NCBI RefSeq assembly: GCF_004339245.1
Contig: NZ_SMGG01000004.1
Location: forward strand, 310,001 to 374,000
Source of the DNA: Seleniivibrio woodruffii
GTDB lineage: Bacteria; Chrysiogenota; Deferribacteres; Deferribacterales; Geovibrionaceae
Reading direction: 5' to 3'
Length of the DNA stretch: 64,000 nucleotides
Shown here one piece after another: positions 6,968 through 17,904 of the stretch. Below the pieces are notes generated by a model, which did not search any database, was not told where the DNA came from, and was given only the letters and a program-made list of their open reading frames with translations. Within the stretch, counting starts at the first letter, position 1. Every line of letters starts with the position of its first letter. The translations under genes and the position numbers were made by a program.

Positions 6968-7915
6968 CTAGTTTAGTATTATATCCAGTATGGCCTCTGC
7001 GAAATCGTCGCTGTCGTTGAGGCTTTCTATGCGGACAATGTTCAGACCGCTCTTTTCGTATTCGGGGATGTACTGCTCGTCCAGCTCGATAAGGGTCTCT
7101 ATGTGGTCTGAAACGAAAGAGATAGGCACAACGATGACGTTGTCCACCTTCTCCTGTGCCAGCCTGACAAGCTCCTGATCGGTGTAGGGGGATACCCATT
7201 TGACAGGCCCCGTGCGGCTCTGGTATGCCAGTCCGGATGACCTCGGATTGGTCTTTGATATGAGATAATTCGCCTGCTCCCTGATATGCATGGTATATTC
7301 GTCACCCTTTTTCACGGTGTATTCCGGCAGGGAGTGCGCTGAGAACAGAATATGGCACTCGGACAGAGGTTTGCCAAGCTTTTCAGCCGCTTTGAAAATC
7401 CTGTCGGTTATGCATTTGTTATATTTTTCGTTCATGTGCCAGAATTTTTTAATGACCATGTTTCCGCGTGGCTTAGGAAGCGGGTTAAATCTGTCGAAGC
7501 ATGCGCCTGTGGTGGTGTATGAATACTGGGGATACATGGTTGTGACGTAGATATTTTCAAACTCACGCCCTTCCAGTTCCTTCAGCGAGTCTTTTATGTA
7601 CGGATGGTAGTAGCACATGCCGATGGAGGTCTCAAGCTCTCTGCCTGTGATGCGCTGATATTCGGGGCGTATCTTCTCAAGTAGTGACTTTAAATGAGGA
7701 AGCTGGGGGGATTGCCCGCCCAGCTTCATATATTCCGGTGCTACCTTTTTGGAGCGTTTTTTCGCTATTTTTTTCGCAATGAAATTCTGCAGCATCCCGC
7801 CCACATGAAAGTCTATTATCGTGCGGTCGGAAAAGAGGTTATAAAGAAACTCCTCTATGCCCTCAATGCTGTCCGGCCCGCCCATATACATTATATAGAG
7901 CAGGTCTTTCTTCAT
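6968..7915 (-). CDS. hemH: Ferrochelatase
   Basis: 315 residues, the usual bacterial length. HemH inserts Fe2+ into the porphyrin ring, the last step of classical heme synthesis. The catalytic His194 lies in LFSAHSLP, and Glu273 is in VSDHIETLIELDEQY. The YQSRTGPVKWVSPYTD segment is also a family hallmark. No Cys-rich [2Fe-2S] tail is present. It overlaps hemE by 4 bases, so decarboxylation and chelation enzymes are made together. The frame cannot tell proto- from coproporphyrin as substrate; a Gram-negative setting favours protoporphyrin IX. Confidence 0.94.
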   Translation of the reverse strand: MKKDLLYIMYMGGPDSIEGIEEFLYNLFSDRTIIDFHVGGMLQNFIAKKIAKKRSKKVAPEYMKLGGQSPQLPHLKSLLEKIRPEYQRITGRELETSIGMCYYHPYIKDSLKELEGREFENIYVTTMYPQYSYTTTGACFDRFNPLPKPRGNMVIKKFWHMNEKYNKCITDRIFKAAEKLGKPLSECHILFSAHSLPEYTVKKGDEYTMHIREQANYLISKTNPRSSGLAYQSRTGPVKWVSPYTDQELVRLAQEKVDNVIVVPISFVSDHIETLIELDEQYIPEYEKSGLNIVRIESLNDSDDFAEAILDIILN

Positions 7916-8925
7916 GCCTGACCTTTCACCAGTTTAACGAGGTAGTCCACGTTTTCAACGGGTGTTGTGGGGAGGATTCCGTGGCCGAGGTTGAATATAT
8001 GCCCTTTAAGGGTTTTGCCTTCGGCAAGGATCTGGTCAGCCTGCTCTTTTATGGCCTCTTTTGTGCCGAAGAGCAGAACCGGGTCAAAGTTACCCTGAAG
8101 AACGTATTTTCCTGCGCCGAGTTTCGCATCCGCATCGACCAGTTTTGTTTTCCAGTCAACGCCCATTCCTGCACAGTTCAGCTTGCCCATGGTGTCGGAG
8201 AAGCTGTAGCTGTCTTTTGCGAAGTAGATCATGGGTGCGCCTTTGATGTTGTCCACGATATATTTAACGTAGGGGAACACGAATTTTTCATAGTCGTAGG
8301 GCGACAGAATGCCTGCCCATGTGTCGAACATCTGAACAACGTGTGCGCCTGCGTCAACCTGTGCCTGAAGGTATTTCAGGGTTGAGTTGGTAAGTTTTTC
8401 CATAAGCACAGCGTATGCCTTAGGCTCTGTGTGCATCATTATTTTAATATGCTCGAAGTTTTTGGAACCTTTGCCCTCGACCATATAGCATGCGAGGGTG
8501 AAGGGTGCGCCGGAGAAACCGATGAGCGGAACGTCCAGAGCCTTGACCAGCATTTTCACTGTTTCAAGAACAAAGGGAACGTCCTTCGCAGGGTCGATCT
8601 CACGGAGTTTATCTGCATCCGCCAGTGTGCGGACGGGGTTCGCTATTAAGGGTGCGGGGTTGAAATCCAGCTCTATTCCCATAGGTTCCACGGGAATCAG
8701 AATGTCTGAAAAAAGAATGGCGTTGTCAAACCCGAAAGCTCTGATGGGCTGCAGCGTAACTTCTGTGCAGAGCTCGGGTGATTTGCAGAGTTCCAGAAAG
8801 GTCACTTTGCTGCGCACCTCTCTGTATTCTTTCATATATCGGCCTGCCTGACGCATGAACCACACAGGGGGTCTGTCCGTTTTTTCGCCGTTGAGAGTTC
8901 TGAGTAATAAATCGTTGAAAGCCAT
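7912..8925 (-). CDS. hemE: Uroporphyrinogen III decarboxylase
   Basis: 337-residue cytoplasmic enzyme that removes four acetate carboxyls from uroporphyrinogen III to give coproporphyrinogen III. It shows the N-terminal RPPVWFMRQAGRYM signature, the ILFSDIL aspartate motif, GFSGAPFTLA and the C-terminal GHGILPTTP. The ATG at 8925 is chosen because GGAG lies 6 bases before it; an in-frame ATG at 8937 has no ribosome site. First gene of the hemE-hemH-ubiA-ubiX operon, divergent from serA across 178 bases. Confidence 0.95.
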   Translation of the reverse strand: MAFNDLLLRTLNGEKTDRPPVWFMRQAGRYMKEYREVRSKVTFLELCKSPELCTEVTLQPIRAFGFDNAILFSDILIPVEPMGIELDFNPAPLIANPVRTLADADKLREIDPAKDVPFVLETVKMLVKALDVPLIGFSGAPFTLACYMVEGKGSKNFEHIKIMMHTEPKAYAVLMEKLTNSTLKYLQAQVDAGAHVVQMFDTWAGILSPYDYEKFVFPYVKYIVDNIKGAPMIYFAKDSYSFSDTMGKLNCAGMGVDWKTKLVDADAKLGAGKYVLQGNFDPVLLFGTKEAIKEQADQILAEGKTLKGHIFNLGHGILPTTPVENVDYLVKLVKGQA

Positions 8926-9042
8926 CTTTTGCTCCATATTTATGATAGTATATAGATTCCTTAATTACCGTTCACTGTCAAGTTCTTTTACAATATTAAC
9001 CCCTAAAAAGGAAAAGATTCCTAGAAAATTAGTATGTTATTG

Positions 9043-9071
9043 TTGCGTAATCCACCGCCCTTTGGTATTAT
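9043..9071 (+). promoter_or_regulatory. Likely sigma-70 promoter of serA
   Basis: TTGCGT and TATTAT are separated by 17 bases and lie about 30 bases before the serA start. The hexamers match the consensus only in part, so this is a reading of pattern rather than proof. Confidence 0.45.
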
Positions 9072-9103
9072 CATTTTCCTAAATCTTCATATAGAGGGAT
9101 ATG

Positions 9104-10726
9104 ATGGCTAAATTCAAAGTTCTGGTTACCGACCACATCTCACAGGACGGTATAGACATTTTGAGAGCGGACAGTGATATTCAGGTCGATATAATGGCGG
9201 GAATCAAAAACGCCGAACTCAAGAAGATAATCGGCGAATATGACGCAATAATCACGAGAAGCGGCACAACCGTTGACGCTGAACTTATTGAAAATCCGGG
9301 GAAACTGAAGATTATCGGCCGTGCGGGTGTCGGGCTTGACAACGTAGACATCGAAGCCGCCAGCATGAAGGGCATTATCGTTATGAACGCTCCCACCGGC
9401 AACACTCTTGCCGCCTGCGAGCTGACAATGGGTATGATGCTTTCCGTGGTGCGCAAGATACCCACCGCAAACCAGATCACAAAAGCCGGCGAATGGGACA
9501 GAAAGAGGTTCATGGGCATCCAGCTCTACAAGAAGACCCTCGCTGTCATCGGTCTCGGCCGTATCGGCGGAAACGTGGCAAAAAGATGCAGAGCTTTCGA
9601 AATGAAAGTTGTTGCGTTTGACCCCTATATCAAAAAATCAAGAGCCGAATCTCTCGGCGTTGAGCTTTGCGACACTCTGGAAGAGGCTATCGCTCAGGCG
9701 GATGTTATCACATTCCACACTCCCCTGACTGATGAGACGAAGAACCTCATAACTTCCAAAGAGATCGCCAAGATGAAGGACGGAGTTGTAATAATCAACT
9801 GCGCAAGGGGCGGCATAGTAAACGAGCTTGACCTCGTTGAAGCATGTAAGTCCGGCAAGGTTGCGGCGGCAGGTCTGGACGTTTTCGTTACAGAACCCCC
9901 CGTTAACCATCCTTTCTTCGATGTGGACAACATCTATGTTACACCCCATATAGGAGCGAACACTCACGAAGGTCAGTACGGCGTTGCCGTTATTATCGCA
10001 GAGCAGGTCAAAAACGCCCTCCACGGACGTTCATACCGCAATGCAGTGAATATCCCCTTCATGAAATCTCAGCTTCCCGAAGAGATGCAGAAATATTTCG
10101 AGCTGATGGAGAGCATGGGACATCTTGCTGCGCAGGTTGTTAAAGGCAGACCCGAAAGCATCGAATTTACAATGGTGGGCCCCAAGTTTGAAGAGGATTT
10201 CGGCGAAAGAACCTTCGACACCCCCTTCAACTTCCAGCCCTTCTCAATTGCAGGTCTGAAAGGCTTCATGGAAGTGGCTGTGAAAGAGAACGTGTCTTTC
10301 ATCAACGCACCCTATGTTGCCAAAGAGCGCAGCATCGACGTGCTTGAAACAAAAACTCATTCCTATGGCAAGTTCAACGACCTCGTGGTTATCAAGGTCA
10401 AAACCGACAAAGAAGAAAAAACCCTCGGCGGTACTGTCTTCAATGACGGCATAGGACGCATTCTTACATACGACAACTACTATCTCGACCTTATCGGCGA
10501 AGGTACTTTCCTGTACTTCAAAAACATGGACAGACCCGGCATGATAGGCAAACTGGGAACCATACTCGGCAACAACAGCATAAACATTGCCGACTTCGAG
10601 CTTTCCAGAGTAGACGATGGTACGGCTGTGGGCTTTGTCCGTGTGGACAACAAGATCCCCGCAGATGTTGTCAAAGAGATACTCGCACTTGACGGTATGA
10701 TAGAAGCAAAAACCGTCACCCTTTAA
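9104..10726 (+). CDS. serA: D-3-phosphoglycerate dehydrogenase
   Basis: 540 residues, the long form of the enzyme. It oxidises 3-phosphoglycerate to 3-phosphohydroxypyruvate, the first step of serine synthesis. The order is substrate domain, Rossmann NAD domain (GLGRIGGNVAKR), catalytic Arg (CARGGIVNE), Glu (VTEPP) and His (TPHIGANTHEGQ), then an intervening domain (about 320-450) and a C-terminal ACT domain (FKNMDRPGMIGKLGTIL) for serine feedback. Two ATGs are adjacent (9101, 9104); AGAGGG spacing favours the second. yjbQ overlaps its stop codon (TAATG). Confidence 0.96.
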   Translation: MAKFKVLVTDHISQDGIDILRADSDIQVDIMAGIKNAELKKIIGEYDAIITRSGTTVDAELIENPGKLKIIGRAGVGLDNVDIEAASMKGIIVMNAPTGNTLAACELTMGMMLSVVRKIPTANQITKAGEWDRKRFMGIQLYKKTLAVIGLGRIGGNVAKRCRAFEMKVVAFDPYIKKSRAESLGVELCDTLEEAIAQADVITFHTPLTDETKNLITSKEIAKMKDGVVIINCARGGIVNELDLVEACKSGKVAAAGLDVFVTEPPVNHPFFDVDNIYVTPHIGANTHEGQYGVAVIIAEQVKNALHGRSYRNAVNIPFMKSQLPEEMQKYFELMESMGHLAAQVVKGRPESIEFTMVGPKFEEDFGERTFDTPFNFQPFSIAGLKGFMEVAVKENVSFINAPYVAKERSIDVLETKTHSYGKFNDLVVIKVKTDKEEKTLGGTVFNDGIGRILTYDNYYLDLIGEGTFLYFKNMDRPGMIGKLGTILGNNSINIADFELSRVDDGTAVGFVRVDNKIPADVVKEILALDGMIEAKTVTL

Positions 10727-11121
10727 TGCTTACACTGAATATCAATACATCGGCCCGCTGCCAGTTTGTGGATATCACCCGTGATATCGAAAGCAGACTG
10801 GCAGCCCACGGGCTGTCCGACGGTATACTGGTCGTCTTCACTCCACACACCACATCAGCAATCACCATAAATGAGAATGCAGATCCGGACGTTCAGACGG
10901 ATATGAACGCATTTTTGTCAAAACTTATTCCTGCTGCTAAAGAATTTCGTCACTATGAAGGTAATTCGGACAGTCATATAAAATCGTCGCTGGTGGGTGC
11001 ATCGGAGACAATTATTGTCGAGAATGGGAAGATGTTGCTGGGAACGTGGCAGGGGATATATTTCTGCGAGTTCGACGGCCCCAGACAGAGAAAGGTCTAC
11101 CTTAAGTTCATCGGCTCCTAG
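10726..11121 (+). CDS. yjbQ: YjbQ/UPF0047 family protein
   Basis: 131-residue single-domain protein. Family hallmarks are HTTSAITINENADPDVQTD, the HYEGNSDSHIKSSL segment with its metal-type histidines and the C-terminal LGTWQGIYFCEFDGPR. Some family members show weak thiamine-phosphate synthase activity, but the true role is unsettled. The TAATG overlap with serA implies translational coupling. Convergent with the diguanylate cyclase gene; the two 3' ends overlap by 4 bases. Confidence 0.9.
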   Translation: MLTLNINTSARCQFVDITRDIESRLAAHGLSDGILVVFTPHTTSAITINENADPDVQTDMNAFLSKLIPAAKEFRHYEGNSDSHIKSSLVGASETIIVENGKMLLGTWQGIYFCEFDGPRQRKVYLKFIGS

Positions 11122-12068
11122 CCGCAGACGTCCTCGCCTGTAAGTACGGTAAACTTGTTCCTTCCGGTGGATTTGCTCAGATAGAGAGCTTTGTCCGCCA
11201 CTCCTACCATAAACTCAACATCATGATAGCATTTGTGAAAGGGCGTTATGCCTGCGCTGAAGGTTATTTTGAATTTTTCGCCGCCGCTTTCAAAATAGGT
11301 GGCCGCAAGTTTTGTGCGTATCCTTTCGATGGCCATTATTGCGTGTTCAAGGTCGGTTTCGGTGAAGATTATCGCAAACTCCTCGCCGCCGTAGCGTGAC
11401 GCAAGGTCGGTTGTGCGGATGGAGTCCTTAATGGTTGCCGCAAAAGACTTGAGAACCTCGTCACCTTTGAGGTGTCCGTAGTTATCGTTAACCTTTTTGA
11501 AGAAGTCGATATCAAGAAGCGCAAGGCAGAAATGGTTGTTGTACCTTTCCGAGCGCAGGAGTTCGTCTTTCAGTTTGTCTTTGAAATATGAATGGTTATA
11601 GAGAAGGGTGAGGCCGTCTTTCTTGGCCATCTGCTCAAGGAACTCGTTCTGTTCCAGAACGTTTGTGGATGCGAAAGCCAGTTCGAATATCGTGGATTCC
11701 AGTTCTTCCGATTTGGTCTCCAGTTCCAGCTTTATGCTTCTGTGCTGAAGCAGGGTGTTGAATCGTATCTCTATTTCGGTCATGGGGTCTTCTTTCAGAC
11801 AGAAAACAAAGTAGTACTCTCTGGAAAGTTCCAGAAGAAGCTCATCGTGGAGCATATCGGAAATGAACAGAAAAAAGTTGTTGGTTTTCAGCAGTTCTTT
11901 GATGGAGTCTGCGCTGTCTTCGCCGTTCAGTTCGAAGACAACTATCTCCCTGTTCAGATCCTCAATCTCTCTGACGGACTTAAAGTCCGCCAGAGGAAAG
12001 ATATTTTCAATATAAGTCTTAATGCTCTCTGTTTTGGCTCTTGCAACTACTTTTGTGTTATTCGGCAT
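11118..12068 (-). CDS. Cytoplasmic diguanylate cyclase (GGDEF)
   Basis: 316 residues. The C-terminal GGDEF domain (about 145-316) makes cyclic di-GMP from two GTP. The active-site loop is GGEEF at 227-231, and an RTTD inhibitory site lies at 218-221, so product feedback is expected. Residues 1-110 show no recognisable sensor sequence and no membrane helix; residues about 110-145 look like a coiled-coil linker. The start overlaps the lysS stop by 11 bases and its ribosome site (GAGG) lies inside lysS, so it is the second gene of that operon. Confidence 0.9.
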   Translation of the reverse strand: MPNNTKVVARAKTESIKTYIENIFPLADFKSVREIEDLNREIVVFELNGEDSADSIKELLKTNNFFLFISDMLHDELLLELSREYYFVFCLKEDPMTEIEIRFNTLLQHRSIKLELETKSEELESTIFELAFASTNVLEQNEFLEQMAKKDGLTLLYNHSYFKDKLKDELLRSERYNNHFCLALLDIDFFKKVNDNYGHLKGDEVLKSFAATIKDSIRTTDLASRYGGEEFAIIFTETDLEHAIMAIERIRTKLAATYFESGGEKFKITFSAGITPFHKCYHDVEFMVGVADKALYLSKSTGRNKFTVLTGEDVCG

Positions 12069-13527
12069 CCTCTGGCCTCATATGGGGAAATAATACAACG
12101 TCCCTTATTGACTGGCTGTCGGTGAAGAGCATAACGAGCCTGTCGATACCCAGACCTGCGCCCGCTGTGGGGGGCAGACCGTACTCAAGGGCACGGATAT
12201 AGTCGGTATCCATCATACAGGCTTCCTCGTCTCCGGCTTCTTTCGCCGCAACCTGTTTTGCAAATCTTTCGTACTGGTCGATGGGGTCGTTAAGTTCGTT
12301 GAAGCCGTTGGCAAGCTCAAATCCGCCCATGAAAAGTTCGAACCTTTCAGTGGTTTCAGGATCATCCTTTTTGGACTTCGCCAGCGGGGAGACCTCTTTG
12401 GGATAGTCTATAATGAATGTAGGGTTGATGAGGGTGTGCTCAATCAGTTCCTCAAAAATCTCCATTATTATCTTGCCTTTGCCCCATTCCTTCTGAACTT
12501 TGACACCAATTTTGGCCGCAGCAGCTTCGGCAGAAGCCCTGTCTTTCAGCATATCATCAGTGATGTTGCTGCCTTTGACGATGGCCTCCTGCATTGTGAG
12601 TCTCGGCCAGTTACCGCTTAAGTCTATCACGTTTCCGTTAAAGGTTATCTCTTTTTTGCCATAGAGCTTTTCAGCTATTCCCTGGCACATTTCCTGAATC
12701 ATGTCCATAAGACCGTGATAGTCATTGTAAGCATTATACCACTCAATCATGGTAAATTCAGGATTATGTCGTGTTGATAATCCTTCATTTCTAAAATTTC
12801 GGTTTATTTCAAAAATTCTCTCGAATCCGCCCACCACCAGACGCTTAAGATAAAGCTCCGGAGCGATGCGCAGATAGAGGGGCATGTCGAGTGCATTGTG
12901 GTGTGTTATGAAGGGTTTGGCCGTTGCGCCGCCCACAATGGGGTGCATCATTGGCGTTTCCACTTCAAAGAAATCCCTGTTCAGGAAGAATTTTCTGACC
13001 TCGTTAACAATTAAGCTTCTTTTTTTGAAAGTTTCTTTAACGTCCTCATTAACTATAAGGTCGACATATCTCTGGCGGTAGCGGGTCTCAATGTCTTTGA
13101 GACCGTGCCATTTTTCGGGCAGGTCGCGCAGAGCTTTGGTAAGCAGGCGGAATTCCTTTGCGCAGATGGTCAGTTCGCCTGTTTTTGTTTTGAAAAGGAA
13201 GCCTTTGATGCCGACTATATCGCCGACGTCGGTGAGATCGAACACAGCGTACTGCTCGTCGGATATCTCTCCTTTTTTAACATATACCTGAATGATGTCG
13301 GTGCGGTCCTTTATGGTGATGAAAGCCGCTTTTCCGAAGGGGCGCAGAGCCATGATCCTTCCTGCAACGTCGAACCATACGTCCTGTGCGGGGAGGTTTT
13401 CTTTTTCGGTTTCGGCATATTTTGCAGTCACTTCGGCTATATCATGCTCAACTTTATGATAATTGACAAACGGCTGCTCAGAAAGCTCTTTCAGCTTCTG
13501 CATTTTATCAAGACGGTGCTGTTCCAT
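12058..13527 (-). CDS. lysS: Lysyl-tRNA synthetase, class II
   Basis: 489 residues, close to the E. coli length. It charges tRNA-Lys with lysine. The N-terminal OB anticodon domain runs to about residue 150. Class II motif 2 is visible in FRNEGLSTRHNPEFTMIEWY, and motif 3 in GAGLGIDRLVML. The frame is open 25 codons further upstream, but the ATG at 13527 begins the usual N-terminal helix and has AGGAG some 11 bases before it. The GGDEF gene follows with an 11-base overlap. Confidence 0.95.
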   Translation of the reverse strand: MEQHRLDKMQKLKELSEQPFVNYHKVEHDIAEVTAKYAETEKENLPAQDVWFDVAGRIMALRPFGKAAFITIKDRTDIIQVYVKKGEISDEQYAVFDLTDVGDIVGIKGFLFKTKTGELTICAKEFRLLTKALRDLPEKWHGLKDIETRYRQRYVDLIVNEDVKETFKKRSLIVNEVRKFFLNRDFFEVETPMMHPIVGGATAKPFITHHNALDMPLYLRIAPELYLKRLVVGGFERIFEINRNFRNEGLSTRHNPEFTMIEWYNAYNDYHGLMDMIQEMCQGIAEKLYGKKEITFNGNVIDLSGNWPRLTMQEAIVKGSNITDDMLKDRASAEAAAAKIGVKVQKEWGKGKIIMEIFEELIEHTLINPTFIIDYPKEVSPLAKSKKDDPETTERFELFMGGFELANGFNELNDPIDQYERFAKQVAAKEAGDEEACMMDTDYIRALEYGLPPTAGAGLGIDRLVMLFTDSQSIRDVVLFPHMRPEDAE

Positions 13528-13704
13528 TGAATCGATAGTCTCCTGATAAGTTGATTTGTTTTGACTGATTATACAATAACTATATATGGGCTGATTGTGC
13601 AATTAAAAAATGCATCAAATATGCTTTTATTTATTTGACACAGTATTTAAAAATTACTAATCTAAACCGACACATAAATTCTTGCGCCGGACTTATTAAT
13701 TCTC

Positions 13705-13733
13705 TTGAAATCTGTCTGCGTATAGTCTAGATT
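13705..13733 (+). promoter_or_regulatory. Likely promoter of the mre operon
   Basis: TTGAAA and TAGATT are separated by 17 bases, about 50 bases before mreB. An alternative -10 (TATAGT at 13721) overlaps it. The region is AT-rich and lies between divergent lysS and mreB. Confidence 0.45.
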
Positions 13734-13756
13734 ATCGTGTTCGAATAAACAAATAA

Positions 13757-14800
<1,044 letters not shown>

Positions 14801-14820
14801 GGTAATCGGCAGCGGGGCAG

Positions 14821-15615
14821 ATGAAACTTTGGAAAAAATCCCTTATTGCTTTTATCGCCCTGCTGATCCTTGTTATCATTCAGGCGAGAAATCCTGAGAT
14901 AAAAGGACCTTTCAGGGGCATAATAGGCAATTTTGTCAATCCCCTCGTATATTACACTGAAAAGAGCTTCAGCTTTTTCAGCGATATATGGAGCGGGTAT
15001 ATCAATCTGGTGGACGTGCGCAGGCAGAACGACAGGCTGAAAGAGGCCAACGGTCAGCTCATGCTCGAAAATTCACTTCTGCGTGAGCAGGTGAAGGAGC
15101 ACGGACGCATAGCCAGACTCCTCAAGTTCAAAGACTATTCAGATCTTGACTTTGTTCCCACAACAGTCATCGGACGTAACGTTAAAGGTTATCTCAAGTT
15201 CATAGTCATAGACAGGGGCAGCCGTGACGGGATCAAACGTCAGGATCCGGTCATCAGCTTCAACGGTCTGGTGGGCATGGTTCGTGAGGTATATCCGGAC
15301 AGTGCCGAGGTTGAGGTTGTGCTCAGCCCCGCCAGCAACGTATCCGTTATGAACAACAGAACCCGCACTGTGGGTATGGTTCGCGGAAACGGCCACGGCG
15401 GAATGACGGTGGATTTTTACGACAGGCTTGACGGAGTTAAAAAAGGCGACACAATGGTAACATCCGGTCTGGGCGGGGTATATCCCAAAGGGCTTGTGGT
15501 GGGCTACGTTGACAACGTTAAAACTGCGGAAACCGGACTTTTCAAGATCATGACCATCAGTTCGAAGGTCAGGTTTGAAAAACTTGAGAATGTTCTGGTG
15601 ATCAGACAGCAATGA
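14821..15615 (+). CDS. mreC: Rod-shape protein MreC
   Basis: 264 residues. One N-terminal membrane helix (about 8-23) is followed by a periplasmic coiled coil (about 60-100, RQNDRLKEANGQLMLENSLLREQVK) and beta domains. MreC links the MreB filament to PBP2. Late motifs GLVGMVREVYP and KGDTMVTSGLGGVYPKGLVVG are family typical. It starts 20 bases after mreB and overlaps mreD by 4 bases. Confidence 0.94.
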   Translation: MKLWKKSLIAFIALLILVIIQARNPEIKGPFRGIIGNFVNPLVYYTEKSFSFFSDIWSGYINLVDVRRQNDRLKEANGQLMLENSLLREQVKEHGRIARLLKFKDYSDLDFVPTTVIGRNVKGYLKFIVIDRGSRDGIKRQDPVISFNGLVGMVREVYPDSAEVEVVLSPASNVSVMNNRTRTVGMVRGNGHGGMTVDFYDRLDGVKKGDTMVTSGLGGVYPKGLVVGYVDNVKTAETGLFKIMTISSKVRFEKLENVLVIRQQ

Positions 15616-16082
15616 AAGGGTTTAAGTACACATACCTGATCCTTTTTCTGATCATAATCCTTTTTCATGTGCTTTCTCTGGTGGCGGATCTTGTATTTTC
15701 CAGATTCGACTTTCTGGTTGTGCTCTTCCTGCTTATCTATGAAATGATAGACGATGATAACTACATCTGGCTTTCGGTGCTCTTCGGAATCTATACCGAC
15801 TATGCCAGAAACGGTTTTTTCGGCCCCGGGGTAATGCTGTTTCTGCTGTTTTCCATAGCCAGATTCAAAGCGGATATAGTTATGGATATGACCAAGTTCA
15901 ACTCAAAGGTTCTTCTTTATACGGCCATTTCGCTGGTCTACTGTGTTTTCAATGCCGGACTTTCGGGATATGATGCGGACTCAACAGCAATAATGGCTGT
16001 CAGCAGGACAATCCTCAACGTCCTTATAATCATAGGAATTGTGAAGTTCATGGAGTACAGACGTGCTTTTAAGAACGCTTAA
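15612..16082 (+). CDS. mreD: Rod-shape membrane protein MreD
   Basis: 156 residues, almost entirely hydrophobic with about five membrane helices. MreD is a poorly conserved partner of MreC. The sequence is recognised mainly by size, topology and its position between mreC and mrdA; the FGIYTDYARNGFFGPGVM segment matches the family's short conserved patch. ATGA overlap with mreC. Confidence 0.88.
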   Translation: MKGFKYTYLILFLIIILFHVLSLVADLVFSRFDFLVVLFLLIYEMIDDDNYIWLSVLFGIYTDYARNGFFGPGVMLFLLFSIARFKADIVMDMTKFNSKVLLYTAISLVYCVFNAGLSGYDADSTAIMAVSRTILNVLIIIGIVKFMEYRRAFKNA

Positions 16083-17904
16083 AGACGAAATTCTTGAATA
16101 TTTTAAAAAGCGTGCAATGTTCGGCTATGTTTTTCTGGGGCTTTTCTTCGCCTTCCTTGCCCTGCGTCTTTTCTATATGCAGGTGGTGAGCTATGAAAAG
16201 TTCAAGCAGCTCTCCGAGAACAACCGTATCCGTATCGTCCGCACTAAGGCCGACAGAGGCTTCATAAAGGACATAAAGGGACGTCTTCTGGTCAAAAACT
16301 CCCCCAGCTACGAGCTGAAGATAGTGAAAGAGGACGTGCAGGATCTGAACGCTATTCTGGATAAGCTGGAAAAGGTTCTGCCCATCGATAAGAAATACGC
16401 CATCAAGCAGGTTGAGAAATCGTATCTGTACGAGCCGGCGGTTATCCTGAGAGGGCTTTCCTTTAATCAGGTGGCCGAGATACTGGAACACTCCGACGAC
16501 TATGCGGGGGTGGAGATAGGTCTTGAGGCTGTGAGAAGCTACATGGACAGCGACGCTTTCAGCCACGTTCTGGGCTATATGTCCGAAGTGAACGAGCAGG
16601 AGCTTCAGGGAAGCGACTATTATCGCTCCGGCGATATGATAGGCAAGACCGGAGTTGAAAAGGTATATGAGAAGCAGCTGAGAGGTGTTGACGGTGCGAA
16701 GCAGGTGGAGGTCGATTCCTACGGCCGCCCTGTGGAGATCCTCTCCGAAAAGCAAAGCATTCCGGGCGAAAACATCACCCTTACAATAGATTATGAAATA
16801 CAGACCTTTCTGCACAGGCTTATGGATGGCAAAAAAGGTGCTGTGGTGGTCATGGATGTCAACAACTTCGATGTCCTTTCACTCTATTCAGCCCCCACGT
16901 TCAACCTTATGTCGTTCACTCCCTTTGCGACCTCTCAGGAGAGGCTTTCCATCATAAAAGATCCCACAAAACCCCTGCTCAACAGAGCCATTGAGGGACG
17001 CTATCCCCCCGGTTCGGTCTATAAGATTCTTATGGCCGTCATGGGGCTTATGGAGAAAAAGATCAATCCGGACAGCAGATTCACCTGCACAGGCGAAATG
17101 CAGTACGGTAACTTCAAATATAAATGCTGGAAAAAGGACGGACACGGAACAATCAACCTCGTGCAGGCCATTGAGGAATCATGCGACGTGTACTTCTATA
17201 ATCTCGGTCTCATACTTGGTATAGACACCATTTACGACTATTCCAACAAGCTCTCTCTGGGACACAAGACGGGAATAGCACTGCCCAACGAAAAAGCAGG
17301 ATTTTTTCCCAGCAGACAGTGGAAGAGGGATGTGCGGAAAGAGGGCTGGTATCCCGGCGAAACCATCATCACATCCATCGGTCAGGGCTATATAGCAACC
17401 ACTCCGATCCAGATTGCCGTCATGCTCGGCGGTATCTTCAACGGCGGAAACATCTATACCCCTAATCTGGTGAGATATCTTGAAAATCCCGCCACAGGGC
17501 ATACCAGAGTGCCGGAGCATGATCCGGTTCAGAAAGTGCATATCGACAAATGGGCGGCGGGTGTAGCCATGAAGGGTATGGTGAAGGTTGTGGACGGCGA
17601 CAGAGCAACCGGCTACCGTGCTAAGGTTCCCGGCGTGACAATAGGCGGAAAAACCGGTACTGCGCAGGTGGTGAGCCTTAAGCGTACCGAGGATATGAAT
17701 GAGGACGATATCCCCGAGCATTACAGAGACCACTCGTGGTTTGCGGCGGTCTTCCCTGCGGACAACCCGAAATACGTTGCCGTGGCGATGATAGAACACG
17801 GCGGAGCGGGCAGTAAAGGTGCGGCGCCCATAGTTGGCGCATTAGTAAATAAAATGGCGGATCTGGGCTATGTTAAGCGTGAAACTGGACAGGAAACACA
17901 TTGA
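16063..17904 (+). CDS. mrdA: Penicillin-binding protein 2 (elongasome transpeptidase)
   Basis: 613 residues. It cross-links side-wall peptidoglycan in the periplasm. One N-terminal helix (about 18-38) anchors it, followed by the pedestal domain (RADRGFIKD-like) and transpeptidase domain. The active site shows SxxK at about 317 (PGSVYK), SxN-equivalent SCD at about 372 and KTG at about 528 (GGKTGTAQV). The start is GTG at 16063, behind GGAG with 7-base spacing and inside the last codons of mreD. rodA starts inside its 3' end. Confidence 0.95.
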   Translation: MLLRTLKDEILEYFKKRAMFGYVFLGLFFAFLALRLFYMQVVSYEKFKQLSENNRIRIVRTKADRGFIKDIKGRLLVKNSPSYELKIVKEDVQDLNAILDKLEKVLPIDKKYAIKQVEKSYLYEPAVILRGLSFNQVAEILEHSDDYAGVEIGLEAVRSYMDSDAFSHVLGYMSEVNEQELQGSDYYRSGDMIGKTGVEKVYEKQLRGVDGAKQVEVDSYGRPVEILSEKQSIPGENITLTIDYEIQTFLHRLMDGKKGAVVVMDVNNFDVLSLYSAPTFNLMSFTPFATSQERLSIIKDPTKPLLNRAIEGRYPPGSVYKILMAVMGLMEKKINPDSRFTCTGEMQYGNFKYKCWKKDGHGTINLVQAIEESCDVYFYNLGLILGIDTIYDYSNKLSLGHKTGIALPNEKAGFFPSRQWKRDVRKEGWYPGETIITSIGQGYIATTPIQIAVMLGGIFNGGNIYTPNLVRYLENPATGHTRVPEHDPVQKVHIDKWAAGVAMKGMVKVVDGDRATGYRAKVPGVTIGGKTGTAQVVSLKRTEDMNEDDIPEHYRDHSWFAAVFPADNPKYVAVAMIEHGGAGSKGAAPIVGALVNKMADLGYVKRETGQETH